A stretch of DNA of 64,000 nucleotides, taken from the NCBI GenBank assembly GCA_016794465.1, contig JAEUKA010000074.1:1-64000 (forward strand), in the 5' to 3' direction. Below the pieces are notes generated by a model, which was not told the DNA's origin, did not search any database, and saw only the letters and a program-made list of their open reading frames with translations. The translations under genes and the position numbers were made by a program. Shown here in pieces: positions 41,539 to 50,598 of this stretch. Source of the stretch: Myxococcales bacterium (GTDB taxonomy: Bacteria > Myxococcota_A > Polyangia > Palsa-1104 > JAEUJZ01). Numbering within the stretch: the stretch's first letter is position 1; each line of letters opens with the position of its first letter.

Positions 41539-43152
41539 TTAGCGCTGGCTTGGGGGCGGGGTGCGGGGCCGGCTCTTCTGCTGATAGGCGTACGCGGCTT
41601 GCACCAGCTTGGCTTCTTGGTACGGGCGCGCCAGGAAGATCAGGCCGACCGGGGCCGCGGACTTCGGCGCGATTCCCATCGGCATCGACAGAGAGGGCAG
41701 TCCCGTCGAGGACGACAGCATCTGGAAGCCAAACCAGCCACTCGGCGGAGTCCCAATCGGGAACGCCGGCTGATTCGCCGCCGGATAGACCAGCAGATCG
41801 ATTCCTTCCTTGTCCATCAGCGCAACGATGGCATTCTGCGCCGCCGCCTTGGCAGCCAGGTACGTTCCGCATGCAGCACTGGTCTGTACGGTGTCTTTCT
41901 GGCTCTGGGCGCTGGTGAGGAATCCTTTCACAGAGTCTAGGTACTTGCCGGTGGCGATCACGTCCGACAGCGTCTTCACCGTCAGATCCGAGCGCGTCGC
42001 CAGGTAACCATTTATGCCCTGCTTGAAGTCCACTGGCATGCACGCAAACGACGCATCGGTTGCCGCTTGCAGAGACGCAAACAGAGTGGTCAGCGCGCTC
42101 ACTTGCTTGGTCTTTCCTCCCGCTTGGGTGATGTCCGAGAGAGCCTTGTAAAACAGGTCCGAGACTTCTCCGCTGGGCGTAAGGAGTGGCGCTGGCAGTG
42201 GCTGCAGAACCGCCGGATCAAAGCCGAGCTGAAGGCCCGTTAAGCCACTGTCTTTGAGTACGCTGGTATAGCTCTGGGAGCCCTTCCCAACCTGGGCTTT
42301 GTCGACGAGAAGTTCGAGCGTTGCCGCCGCATCTTCGACCGTGCGAGTCATCGGTCCGGGGGTGTCCTGCAGCGTCATCAGCGGCAGCACTCCTTGCGCC
42401 GAGACAAGTCCCTGGGTCGGTCGAATCGCCACGACTCCGGTGGCACTGGCCGGCTGCACCAGCGAGCCGTAGGTGTCTGTCCCAATTCCCACGATTCCCA
42501 AGCTGGCAGTGATCGCGGCAGCGGTGCCACCACTTGATCCATAGACCGTCAAGGAAGCGTTGTAGGGATTCTGGGTCTGGCCACCGTACGAGCTCTTGGT
42601 GTTGATGCCATCGATTGCAAAGTCCGGCATGTTGGTCTTGCCCAGCACGATCGCGCCAGCGACAAGGAGTCTCAGCACGATCTCGGCATGGCTCTGGGTG
42701 GCGCTGCCAGCGAGAGCGAGGGAGCCTCCTGTGGTGGCAAGTCCGGCTACGTCTACGTTGTCCTTTACCACCACGGGAACACAGTGAAAGGAGCCGCGCT
42801 GCGCAGTAGGAATCTTGTCGAGCCGATCCGCATCCGCCATCAAGCGATCATTCCAGGTCACCACGGCATGCAGCGTAGGATCTAGGGAGTCGTGCCGCAG
42901 CTGATAGCTCTCCGCCAGGTTGCGGCAAGAGAGAAAGCCGGTCTTTACGGCGGTGCGGACGTTCTGGATGGTGGCCTCTTCGGGCTTGAACGGAAACTCC
43001 GGCCCACCGACTCCACCACAGCCCGCCGCGCCTGCAAGCAGAGACAGGACAGAGAGCGTCAGCAGAGAAGGTCTGCGCTTGCGATAGGAAGCAGCAGCAG
43101 CGGTTGGGAGTGAGGAAAAAGCGAGACGAAGGGAGAAGCGAAGCTGGGTCAT
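41539..43152 (-). CDS. amidase-signature lipoprotein
   Basis: After a long signal region with lipobox LAGAAGC-like Cys, the amidase signature core is present: catalytic Lys in PVVVKDNVDVAG, the Gly/Ser-rich loop VYGSSGGTAAAITASLG with the cis-Ser, and GIGTDTYGSLVQPA with the nucleophile Ser. The usual G-T-D-T-G-G-S reads G-T-D-T-Y-G-S here. It would hydrolyse amides outside the cytoplasm; gluconeogenic GatA function is unlikely because of the lipoprotein signal. AGGAGT precedes the ATG at 43152. Confidence 0.85.
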   Translation of the reverse strand: MTQLRFSLRLAFSSLPTAAAASYRKRRPSLLTLSVLSLLAGAAGCGGVGGPEFPFKPEEATIQNVRTAVKTGFLSCRNLAESYQLRHDSLDPTLHAVVTWNDRLMADADRLDKIPTAQRGSFHCVPVVVKDNVDVAGLATTGGSLALAGSATQSHAEIVLRLLVAGAIVLGKTNMPDFAIDGINTKSSYGGQTQNPYNASLTVYGSSGGTAAAITASLGIVGIGTDTYGSLVQPASATGVVAIRPTQGLVSAQGVLPLMTLQDTPGPMTRTVEDAAATLELLVDKAQVGKGSQSYTSVLKDSGLTGLQLGFDPAVLQPLPAPLLTPSGEVSDLFYKALSDITQAGGKTKQVSALTTLFASLQAATDASFACMPVDFKQGINGYLATRSDLTVKTLSDVIATGKYLDSVKGFLTSAQSQKDTVQTSAACGTYLAAKAAAQNAIVALMDKEGIDLLVYPAANQPAFPIGTPPSGWFGFQMLSSSTGLPSLSMPMGIAPKSAAPVGLIFLARPYQEAKLVQAAYAYQQKSRPRTPPPSQR

Positions 43153-43213
43153 ATCGGACTCCTAAGGGTTGGTGCTCTCTTCAACACCGCAGGGTCCGAA
43201 GTCTGTTACCCGA

Positions 43214-44245
43214 TTACTCGATTTTTTTGGGCGAATGTAACAGCAGCCAGCTGGCCAGCAGTCGCACCACCGGCTCGGCTGGAGAGCGCACCCAGTCGGC
43301 CATGTAGCGCTTGAGTCCGCGCGGCTGCTTGGGCACGACGGTCGGCGCGGTCTGCGTGGGCGTCATCGTCGCTTTGCTGATCGAGAGACTGCCACGCCCG
43401 GCAACCTTGGCAGAAGGAGTCGCCACGCTGCTGGCCGGCAGAAGATGCAGGGTCACCAAGCGGCCATCGTCATCGCCAATCGCCGGTCGCGCGCGCACGG
43501 GAATCGACTCTTCTAAGCGATCGAAGTCCAGAAGCCGCAGCACGGTCAGGAGCTGCTCCTGTTCCACCGGTGACAGCAGTCGCGCGGTTGGCTTGGGCCG
43601 AGGCTTGCGCGGCAGGCTGCCTTCCTCGGGAGTGATCGACAGCGTGCCGTGCTCGATCACCAGCACTCCGCCCGGCTGCTGCTGGGTCGTCACCGTCAGC
43701 TGAAGCTTCAGCTCGGCCAGCTCCTCGATGGTGCGGGGGACCGTCACCTGCGGTCGCGCGCTGCCCGCTTGCACGATCTTCAGGATCAGATCGTCCAGCA
43801 GCCCGGCGATCCCTTGCCCATCGGGACCGAGCGGCCACTCACTCTTCGGCAGCTGTAGCTTCAGCGGTGGACGCGTCGGCACCGACAGGCGCAGCTCACG
43901 ATCGGCGGTCATCTCGGCTTCGTCGCTGCTGCGGAGATCGAGCAGGCTGGCCGATCGCAGTCCCGACAAGATCTGTTCCTTCTGCCCCGGCGACAGCAAA
44001 AGTGGCCGACCGATCGGCTGACAAGCGGGACTACAGCGCTCGACCTTGGCAACGCCCGCATCGATCGAAAGCTGCGTCCGCTCACCATCGGGGAGCCCTT
44101 GCCGCCACGACAGCGACAGGGCATCACCCGCGCCGGGCCGCAGCGCGCCTTGCAGGGCTTCACTCTGCGCCGAAGCACTCGCCGCCCAGATTCCCATTCC
44201 GACGAGGACCGAGCCCATCAAACCAACCGAGGTGCGAAAGTTCAT
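43214..44245 (-). CDS. secreted protein with two related domains, unknown function
   Basis: Signal peptide (VLVGMGIWAASASAQS). The mature protein seems to contain a duplicated unit: each half has a short beta strand (QLSIDAGVAKVERCS; LVIEHGTLSITPEE) followed by LLSPGQKEQILSGLRSASLLDL or LLSPVEQEQLLTVLRLLDFDRL. No known family. A TATAC sequence 8 nt before the ATG hints at a very short or absent leader. Confidence 0.6.
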   Translation of the reverse strand: MNFRTSVGLMGSVLVGMGIWAASASAQSEALQGALRPGAGDALSLSWRQGLPDGERTQLSIDAGVAKVERCSPACQPIGRPLLLSPGQKEQILSGLRSASLLDLRSSDEAEMTADRELRLSVPTRPPLKLQLPKSEWPLGPDGQGIAGLLDDLILKIVQAGSARPQVTVPRTIEELAELKLQLTVTTQQQPGGVLVIEHGTLSITPEEGSLPRKPRPKPTARLLSPVEQEQLLTVLRLLDFDRLEESIPVRARPAIGDDDGRLVTLHLLPASSVATPSAKVAGRGSLSISKATMTPTQTAPTVVPKQPRGLKRYMADWVRSPAEPVVRLLASWLLLHSPKKIE

Positions 44246-44360
44246 CGCGCCTGTATAACAAACGCCGCCGGTGCTGGGAACGCGGCGCTTGCGGCTGGGG
44301 CAGTGTAGGCGCGGCGATTGATGATTCGATCCATCGCTGGGGAGTGAAGCTGATGGTTCG

Positions 44361-44422
44361 ATCCATCACAGGCCATCACAGGCCATCACAGGCCATCACA
44401 GGCCATCACAGGCCATCACAGG
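44361..44422. repeat. 10-bp tandem repeat GGCCATCACA
   Basis: Five exact GGCCATCACA units (44371-44420) are preceded by a related ATCCATCACA. Just upstream the phrase GATGRTTCGATCCATC also occurs twice (44319 and 44352). It lies in the 260-bp gap between the secreted duplicated-domain protein and the CHAP gene; no other signal was seen there. Confidence 0.85.
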
Positions 44423-44505
44423 GAGAGCGAAACGACCGGTGACAGCGGTGAAGCCGGTGAAGCGCGCGCGGCGGCGCTGGCATGTGTTCTGCACTGAGCC
44501 TGGGT

Positions 44506-45273
44506 ATGACCTTTCAACTGTCGCAACTGTCGCAAAAGCTACTTCCCGCCACCTTCCTTGTGCTCCTGTCGCAGACCGGCTGCGGTGCCGAGCTAGAGTC
44601 CGTCGAGCCGGTCAACCCAAGCTTCTTCGAGGCGACTGCGATGCCGGCCTGCGGCACTGTGCTCGCGTCGTGGAACGGCTCTAGTGCCTACTCGAACGGC
44701 AGCAACACCGGCACCGGCTATTCCTGTGCGGGCGTCGGCAGCTACGGCTACCAGTATCAGTGCGTCGAGCTGGTGATGCGCCACTTTACCCAAAAGTGGG
44801 GCCTGCGCTGGTGGGGCAACGCCAAGGATCTGCTCACCAACGCGCCGCGTGACAAGGTCGATGTCTACGCCAACGGCGACAGCGCCCACCCGCCCAAGCC
44901 CGGCGACATGCTGGTCTGGACCAACGGCACCTACGGTCACGTTGCTCTCATCACCCGCGTCGGAGGCGGCACACTCGACATCATCGAGCAGAACGTCACC
45001 GGCAGCGGCGCGACAACCCTGGCTTACAACGGTGCCTCGGTCGGGAGTCGCTGGGGCAGCTGGGTGCCGGCTGGCTGGGCGCACGCCAAGGCCAACGGCG
45101 GCGGTGGTGGCGGCATCAGCTGGGACTGCAACAAGAGCGCCTACAACGGCAACCAGTACTGGACCTGCTCGGGCGGCCATCTTTATAAGTGCGTGAGCGG
45201 GGTTCCACAGCGGCAAGTCTGCGCGGCTGGCTGCAACGTCAAGCCGCTCGGCACCGACGACACCTGCAAGTAG
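44506..45273 (+). CDS. CHAP-domain lipoprotein (putative peptidoglycan amidase)
   Basis: Signal peptide with lipobox SQTGC, then a CHAP (NlpC/P60-like) domain with catalytic Cys in YQCVELVMRHF and His in YGHVALITRVGGG, and conserved KPGDMLVW. After a Gly-rich linker a short Cys-rich module (SWDCNKSAYNGNQYWTCSGGHLYKC) may bind the cell wall. It probably cleaves peptidoglycan or glutathionyl-type amides outside the cell. ATG 44506 or 44482 are both possible. Confidence 0.85.
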   Translation: MTFQLSQLSQKLLPATFLVLLSQTGCGAELESVEPVNPSFFEATAMPACGTVLASWNGSSAYSNGSNTGTGYSCAGVGSYGYQYQCVELVMRHFTQKWGLRWWGNAKDLLTNAPRDKVDVYANGDSAHPPKPGDMLVWTNGTYGHVALITRVGGGTLDIIEQNVTGSGATTLAYNGASVGSRWGSWVPAGWAHAKANGGGGGGISWDCNKSAYNGNQYWTCSGGHLYKCVSGVPQRQVCAAGCNVKPLGTDDTCK

Positions 45274-45281
45274 CGACGAGC

Positions 45282-45935
45282 CTAGTCCGAAAACGGCGGG
45301 GCGACCTCTTGACGACCGCGCCGAGGTGCAGGGGCCGGTGGACGCGGCTTGCCTCGCCACATGACCCAGACTGGATATGCCGTCAGCCACAGGCACGACA
45401 GCAGCAGGCCGCCTCCGCTGAGTGGATAGCTCAGCGACAGCTGCCGCGAGCCATAGCGAATCAGCCACGGCGCCAAGATGTGGAGCAGCGCCGATAGCCA
45501 TGCCAAGCCGATCCAGATGAGCTGACTGTAGGCAGCTGTCTCCGTAAGTAAGTACAGGTGGGTCAGGATCAGCACGAACACCGGAATCGTAAACAGGTGA
45601 AAGTGCGTGACCTCCAGCAGCTTGCGATACGGCATGCTCAGCGTCAGGGGCGGAGCGGCGTCGTCGTCGGCAATCGCGATCGCGGGTCCTGACGGTGGCG
45701 GCGGGGCGGTGGACACGGCGGCGGTGGACGGTGGCAGCGGACTCTGATCGGGGCCGTAATAGGTCGAAACGCGCTGGACGTGACCACTGCGCAGCGACGG
45801 ACCGACCAGATCTTCGTAGAGCAGCAGCGACGACAGGATCGCCAGCAGCGACAGGCCGCAGAAGCCGGTGTAGATGAGCTTGGCCGGACGAGACAGGTTC
45901 CACAGACGGAACCGAGAGGAGGCAAACTGGCGCAT
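45282..45935 (-). CDS. four-helix membrane protein paired with FMN-binding protein
   Basis: Four hydrophobic helices are visible: YTGFCGLSLLAILSSLLLY, FHLFTIPVFVLILTHLYLL, IWIGLAWLSALLHILAPWL and GGLLLSCLWLTAYPVWVMW. Histidines at the ends of helices 2 and 3 (EVTHFHLF, LTHLYLL, LLHILAPW) could ligate haem, suggesting an electron-transfer membrane subunit. The periplasmic loop after helix 1 is Pro/Ala rich. It is 18 bp downstream of the FMN-binding protein gene on the same strand. Family not certain. Confidence 0.65.
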   Translation of the reverse strand: MRQFASSRFRLWNLSRPAKLIYTGFCGLSLLAILSSLLLYEDLVGPSLRSGHVQRVSTYYGPDQSPLPPSTAAVSTAPPPPSGPAIAIADDDAAPPLTLSMPYRKLLEVTHFHLFTIPVFVLILTHLYLLTETAAYSQLIWIGLAWLSALLHILAPWLIRYGSRQLSLSYPLSGGGLLLSCLWLTAYPVWVMWRGKPRPPAPAPRRGRQEVAPPFSD

Positions 45936-45953
45936 GGCACTCCGCAGCGGGGC

Positions 45954-46607
45954 TTAGGACGACGAAGCAGGCTTGGCAGCAGCTCCGACGGGCTGTTTGG
46001 CCGCAGGCTTTATCACGAGTTCGTCGAGCAGGACAAGCGCTCGCCGGACCCCGATCACCATCGCCCGCGAGGAGATCGTCGCCCCCGACACTGCGATCAC
46101 CTCTTCCCCTTCACGAAGCGGACTGCGGGAGTGTTTGCCAACGAACTGCTGACGGAAGCGCGGGTCGCGGATCTCGTCGCCGTAGCGCTCGCGGTAGACC
46201 ATGATCTCCTGCCGCTGAACCGCCCCGTCGCGAGAAAACTGCACCGCAAAGGTAATCGGCAGGTGCTGGCCTTTCTCCTCGTCGATGATCGCGTAGCCGT
46301 CGATTTGTTCGCCGGTCTTGGCGACATAGATCGTGTAGCTCAGCTTGCGCGGCGGATAGCCGAGCACCGCCGTCAGTCGATCGCGCTGCTCCGTCGTGAG
46401 ATCGAAGCGCTGAAAGGTCACGGCTTGGCTGCGCGGGAAAAACTCGGCCAGGAGCGCTCGCGGCGTGAAGTAAGCCGACTGAGCCGTCGCCGAAACGGGA
46501 GTGCCCAGCGTCGCCAGCACGGCCATCGGCACAGCCATCGGGCGAAGCCTCTGCGCCAGACCCAGTCCCAGCAGTCGCGCGCGCAGGAAACTGAAAACGA
46601 CTTTCAT
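45954..46607 (-). CDS. exported FMN-binding domain protein
   Basis: N-terminal hydrophobic signal, then a domain ending in EEVIAVSGATISSRAM, the S-G-A-T-x-S/T motif in which the Thr is covalently bound to FMN in RnfG/NqrC-type proteins. Upstream, GYPPRKLSYTIYVAKTGEQIDGYAIIDEEKG fits the same fold. FMN would be attached outside the cytoplasm by an ApbE-type transferase, which is not encoded nearby. With the adjacent four-helix protein it probably forms a small membrane electron-transfer pair. Confidence 0.85.
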   Translation of the reverse strand: MKVVFSFLRARLLGLGLAQRLRPMAVPMAVLATLGTPVSATAQSAYFTPRALLAEFFPRSQAVTFQRFDLTTEQRDRLTAVLGYPPRKLSYTIYVAKTGEQIDGYAIIDEEKGQHLPITFAVQFSRDGAVQRQEIMVYRERYGDEIRDPRFRQQFVGKHSRSPLREGEEVIAVSGATISSRAMVIGVRRALVLLDELVIKPAAKQPVGAAAKPASSS

Positions 46608-46738
46608 CGACCGTGATCACTACTACTGCCTGACGGGCCTCGTCAATCGGCGGGATTTTCGATGAGACAGGCTGGTACGCGATGTGCTAGCCCTCCCCTC
46701 GCCAGGCATCTTCGCCTGGGTGAATCCGCGAGGAGAAC

Positions 46739-47605
46739 ATGACCAGACGACCGCTTATTGCCGCTCGCCGCCTGTTTTTCGCAGCCTCACTGTGCCTTGG
46801 CATGCTCACGGCTGCTTGCGGCCCAGAGCTGGGCACTCTCGACGATGTCGTCGCAGATGATGACGAGTCAGCGCTGCCGTTCCACGTCACGCCCGAGAGC
46901 ATCCCGGCTGGCTACTACAGCTCCGCCACCGGCAAGAGCGGCAGCGATCTGCTCGTCGCGCTCTCGGACATCGTCAGCCGAGGCACCCGCAGCCTGTCGT
47001 ACAGCGCCGCCCGCGAGAAGATGTTTGCCGACGTGGAAGATCCCGACAACGACGATGCCATCGACTGCGTCTACACCGGACGGATCGCGCGTGGGGTCAG
47101 CAGCACCTCCGGCGGCAGCGCAGCCAAGCTCAACACCGAGCACACCTGGCCACAGAGCCTCGGCGCTCGCGGCGTCGCGCAGACGGACATTCACCACCTG
47201 TGGGCCTCTGACATCGACAGCAACAGCCGGCGCAGCAACTATCCGTTTGGCGTCGTCAAGACCGTGACCTGGACCGCTCCCAACCCCGACGGACAGCCCC
47301 CGAGCAAGCTCGGCAAGGACGACGGCGGCCGCCTGGTCTTCGAGCCCCACGACCGCACCAAGGGCGACATCGCCCGCTCGATCTTCTACTTTTACACCCG
47401 CTATTACCGCAGCCGACCGACCGACTTTTCGCTGGGCAACTTCAACGTGGAAGAAGCCACGCTCCGTCGCTGGCACGAGTCCGATCCTCCCGACGCAGCC
47501 GAGATCAGCCACAACGACTTGGTGTACGCGATCCAGGGCAACCGCAACCCCTACATCGACCATCCCGAATACCTCAAAGAAATCCCTGACTTTCCTGATC
47601 GTTAG
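46739..47605 (+). CDS. endonuclease I-type secreted nuclease, lipoprotein
   Basis: Lipobox LTAAC, acidic linker, then endonuclease I core: VYTGR, KLNTEHTWPQSLG, DIHHLWASDIDSNSRRSNYPFG and a C-terminal HNDLVYAIQGNRNPYIDHPE. The H-x-W and D-x-H-H clusters provide the metal-binding active site of this family. It degrades DNA outside the cell, perhaps for nutrient recovery. ATG 46739 follows GAGGAGAAC. Confidence 0.92.
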   Translation: MTRRPLIAARRLFFAASLCLGMLTAACGPELGTLDDVVADDDESALPFHVTPESIPAGYYSSATGKSGSDLLVALSDIVSRGTRSLSYSAAREKMFADVEDPDNDDAIDCVYTGRIARGVSSTSGGSAAKLNTEHTWPQSLGARGVAQTDIHHLWASDIDSNSRRSNYPFGVVKTVTWTAPNPDGQPPSKLGKDDGGRLVFEPHDRTKGDIARSIFYFYTRYYRSRPTDFSLGNFNVEEATLRRWHESDPPDAAEISHNDLVYAIQGNRNPYIDHPEYLKEIPDFPDR

Positions 47606-47632
47606 TAACCTGCCTTGCTATAAAATGGTGGC

Positions 47633-47848
47633 GTGACGCCCTTAGAACCACGCCTCATTCCCCTTGTAGAACAGCTCCGCTCCACCGTTTCCGAGATGGA
47701 GCGGCTGACCACCCAAGCCCGCAGCATCCTGGCCCAGATCGACGGCAGTGAGCCCGGTCGCGACGAGATTCTCGCCGAGCGAGCCCGTCGTGCGGTGATG
47801 GAGCTGCGCGCCAAAGTCTCCGCCGCCAAGCGCACCAGCAAGAGCTAA
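47633..47848 (+). CDS. small coiled-coil protein (71 aa)
   Basis: GTG 47633 opens a 71-residue, highly helical, charged protein (LVEQLRSTVSEMERLTTQA, ERARRAVMELRAKVSAAK). No family recognised. TATAAAAT at 47619-47626 lies only 7-14 nt before the start codon, which would give an almost leaderless mRNA; no Shine-Dalgarno is seen. Confidence 0.5.
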   Translation: MTPLEPRLIPLVEQLRSTVSEMERLTTQARSILAQIDGSEPGRDEILAERARRAVMELRAKVSAAKRTSKS

Positions 47849-48007
47849 ACCGGAACTCTGTGGCTTGCTCTTTCGTCTGTCCAGGCCAAGAACAGCGGGG
47901 CGGCAGAGCGGCGGGGCCAAAGAACCGTGCGAGCGCTTGCCCAAACCAGCGCTTGAGCGGGTCAGACAACGTACAGACCCCGACTTGAATCGGGAGTGGT
48001 GGGGAAT

Positions 48008-49261
48008 ATGCAGCAAGCGGCTTGGCGGATGGTGACTGTGCTGGGTGTGGCGCTTTCCACGCAAGCGGCCTATGCCGACAAGTATGGCGACGCGAGCCAG
48101 CTTGCGACAGAGCGCGAGAGTGCCGGTCAGCTCGATGCGGCGGCAGAAGCGCTGGAGGAGATCTCTGCGGAGTACTCCCAAGATCTCGGGTTGCAGCTGC
48201 GGATGGCGTGGCTGCGATTCCGAGCGGGCTCCTATCAGCGTGCGCTCAGGCATTATCAGGAAGCGTATCGACTGTCTCCCCCGAGTGTGGATGCGCGACT
48301 GGGACTGGGCTGGACGCTTTTGCGCCTGGGTCGCTGTGACGATGCACGACCGTACTTTGCAGGTCTGCTGGCGCAGAATCCGCAACACACAGTTGCCAAG
48401 GAAGGACTGACCGCGTGTCCGCTTCCCCCGAGGCTGCTCGTGACTCCGGGGGCACTCCTGACCGGGATGGCGTACAGCGGTCACTACCTGCGACTGGGCG
48501 GAGTGGCTGTCTCGCCGCGACTGGAGCTGGTGATCGATGGCAAGTGGCTGATCGGCGCAGCGTATCGCTACAGCGACTTTTTCCTTAAGCCCACCACGAC
48601 TGCTACGAATCCGGTTCCGCCGATTCCGCCGTTCCCACGGTTCCCGCCGATGATGCAGGCAACCACGACCACGACGCAGAATCGCTTTGCACAAAACGAG
48701 GCCTACTTTCAGTTTGGATACGTAGGAAGCAGGCTCGGACTGCTGGCTCGGTATGCGTTCTTGGTCGACTCACGCGGGATTTCAGAGTCCTCCCATCATG
48801 TCGGTCTGGGACTGCGGGTGAGCGCGCTGGGAGAAGCGCAGCTGCAGCTTGCCGCAAGTGTCTACAGTGACCTGACGATTGTGCGGGCCGCACCGACGTG
48901 GCGCTTGCCGATTGGGAAGGGCTTCTCTGTTCAAGTAGGAGGCGTTGGACAGTATGCCTCCGGAAGCCTGCTTGGCAGTGGCAATCTGGAGCTGAGCTTT
49001 GTGCGTGGTCCCATCAGCATCTGGGCCGGTGGTTCGTACGGTGAGCAGCTCCGTCCCGCGCAGCTGGAGATCATGGTCATCACCAACATGTCGGAACGGA
49101 TTGCTGCTTCTGCGTGGGGCAGCATCGCATTCCGACTCCCCTATCGCTTCGGACTGCTTCTCGATTATCGATACGACCGCCTGCGCCGACTTCCCGACGT
49201 ACGGCAGAGCACAGAGAGCAACGCGAACTACATCACCCTCGGACTTAGCAAGGCATTTTAG
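48008..49261 (+). CDS. TPR / outer-membrane beta-barrel protein, first gene of PqqD-ATP-grasp operon
   Basis: Signal peptide ending AAYADK is followed by about three TPR units (LGLQLRMAWLRFRAGSYQRAL, VDARLGLGWTLLRLGRCDDA, residues about 25-135) and then about 270 residues of alternating amphipathic strands with aromatic girdles (VAVSPRLELVIDGKWLIGAAYRY, LSFVRGPISIWAGGSYGEQ) ending in TLGLSKAF, a C-terminal Phe as in outer-membrane proteins. The layout resembles YaiO-like outer-membrane proteins. GGGAGTGGTGGGG precedes ATG 48008. The next gene follows after 9 nt. Confidence 0.75.
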   Translation: MQQAAWRMVTVLGVALSTQAAYADKYGDASQLATERESAGQLDAAAEALEEISAEYSQDLGLQLRMAWLRFRAGSYQRALRHYQEAYRLSPPSVDARLGLGWTLLRLGRCDDARPYFAGLLAQNPQHTVAKEGLTACPLPPRLLVTPGALLTGMAYSGHYLRLGGVAVSPRLELVIDGKWLIGAAYRYSDFFLKPTTTATNPVPPIPPFPRFPPMMQATTTTTQNRFAQNEAYFQFGYVGSRLGLLARYAFLVDSRGISESSHHVGLGLRVSALGEAQLQLAASVYSDLTIVRAAPTWRLPIGKGFSVQVGGVGQYASGSLLGSGNLELSFVRGPISIWAGGSYGEQLRPAQLEIMVITNMSERIAASAWGSIAFRLPYRFGLLLDYRYDRLRRLPDVRQSTESNANYITLGLSKAF

Positions 49262-49270
49262 GAGTCCTTC

Positions 49271-49540
49271 ATGAGCAGCGGAACGCACCTCAAAGATCTC
49301 GCCCTGAGTGACACTGGATTCGTGTTCGATCCCTATACCGGTGCGACGTTTACGACCAACGCCACCGGACTTCTGATCTTGCACGCCCTGCGCGAAGGAC
49401 TCAGTCGACCGGCAATTGTAGAGAAGCTGCGCGATCGCTTCGATGTCCATGGCGATGTCGAAACGGATGTGAATGAGTTCTTTGCGCTGCTTCGCCAACA
49501 TGGAGTGGTTCCTCCCAACTTCACAGCGGCAGAAAAATAG
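49271..49540 (+). CDS. PqqD-like protein (RiPP recognition element type)
   Basis: The 89-aa protein fits the PqqD fold: an N-terminal strand pair (LALSDTGFVFDPYTGATFTTN), then helices (ATGLLILHALREGLSRPAIVEKLRDRF, DVETDVNEFFALLRQHGVV). In known systems such domains bind the leader segment of a peptide substrate and present it to modifying enzymes. ATG 49271 has TAGGAGTCCTTC in front. The ATP-grasp gene begins 8 nt after its stop, pointing to a joint function. Confidence 0.85.
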   Translation: MSSGTHLKDLALSDTGFVFDPYTGATFTTNATGLLILHALREGLSRPAIVEKLRDRFDVHGDVETDVNEFFALLRQHGVVPPNFTAAEK

Positions 49541-49548
49541 GTGCTCTG

Positions 49549-50598
49549 ATGAGTGAGCGACCGTTAACTGTTGGGGTAACCGGACTCAACGCCACCGACA
49601 ATCCCGGCCCCGGAGTCGCAGTCATTCGCGCGCTGCGGGATGCCGATCCGAACATCCGTCTCGTCGGTCTGGCCTATGATGCGCTGGACCCCGGAGTCTA
49701 TGCGACAGAGCTGCTCCGCGACATCTTTATGCTGCCCTATCCTTCGCAAGGACTGACGGCATTCTGGTCGCGCCTGGAGTACATCCACAGCAAAGTCGGA
49801 CTCGATGTGATCATTCCTACGCTCGACGCTGAGCTGCCGGCGTTTCTGGATCTAGAGCCCAAGCTGCGCGAGCTGGGAATCAAGACGCTCCTGCCCACGC
49901 GGGAACAGTTCACGCTGCGTGAAAAAGGAAGACTGGCCGCGCTGGGAATCAAGTCAGGAATCCTGGTGCCGCCCACTGCGGTGGTCAACACCATCGAGGA
50001 ATTATCACGCGTTCATCACCGCGTTCCGTATCCGCTGTTCGTCAAAGGACTGTATTACGGAGCGACGCTGGCGCACTCCTACGATGAAGCCACGCATGCG
50101 TTTTACAAAGTGGTGGCGCAGTGGGGCATTCCTGTGGTCGTGCAGGGTCAGATCTCGGGCGAAGAGTTCAACATCGTCGCGCTCGGAGACGGGGAAGGGG
50201 GTCTGGTCGGTGCAGTAGGAATGAAGAAGCTGGTGCTGACCGACAAGGGCAAGGGCTGGGCCGGAATCACGGTCAATGATCCCGCACTCCTTCACGTAGC
50301 CAAGCAGTTTATGTCCGCGACCAGCTGGCGCGGTCCCTGTGAGATCGAGCTGATGCGCGACAAGAACGGTCAGTATCACCTGATCGAGATCAATCCGCGC
50401 TTCCCAGCCTGGGTGTACCTAAGTGCCGGAGCCGGGATGAACCTGCCCTACGCTGCCGTCGAGCTGGCACTGGGCCGCAAGCCCTCTGTCGGCACGGAGT
50501 ACACGGTCGGAACGCTGTTTGTCCGCATCTCGATCGATCAGATTGCCCGCATCGAAGACTTCCAAAACATGGTGACCACCGGAGAGGTATCCCGATGA
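49549..50598 (+). CDS. ATP-grasp enzyme of the PqqD-decarboxylase operon
   Basis: ATP-grasp ligase of the CarB-like class: N-terminal pre-ATP-grasp Rossmann domain (TVGVTGLNATDNPGPGVAVIR, VIIPTLDAELPAF), central nucleotide-binding lid (PYPLFVKGLYYGATL, VVVQGQISGEEFNIVALGD) and C-terminal Mg/ATP site (GPCEIELMRDKNG, YHLIEINPRFPAWVYLSA). It should form an amide-type bond through an acyl phosphate; substrates are unknown. It overlaps the decarboxylase gene by 4 nt (ATGA) and follows the PqqD-like gene, so the product may be peptide-linked. Confidence 0.88.
   Translation: MSERPLTVGVTGLNATDNPGPGVAVIRALRDADPNIRLVGLAYDALDPGVYATELLRDIFMLPYPSQGLTAFWSRLEYIHSKVGLDVIIPTLDAELPAFLDLEPKLRELGIKTLLPTREQFTLREKGRLAALGIKSGILVPPTAVVNTIEELSRVHHRVPYPLFVKGLYYGATLAHSYDEATHAFYKVVAQWGIPVVVQGQISGEEFNIVALGDGEGGLVGAVGMKKLVLTDKGKGWAGITVNDPALLHVAKQFMSATSWRGPCEIELMRDKNGQYHLIEINPRFPAWVYLSAGAGMNLPYAAVELALGRKPSVGTEYTVGTLFVRISIDQIARIEDFQNMVTTGEVSR

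Noticed and set aside
44593..45903. 436-aa minus-strand open frame
   Set aside because: Antisense to the CHAP gene and runs into the four-helix membrane protein in another frame; Ala/Arg/Val composition typical of a shadow frame.
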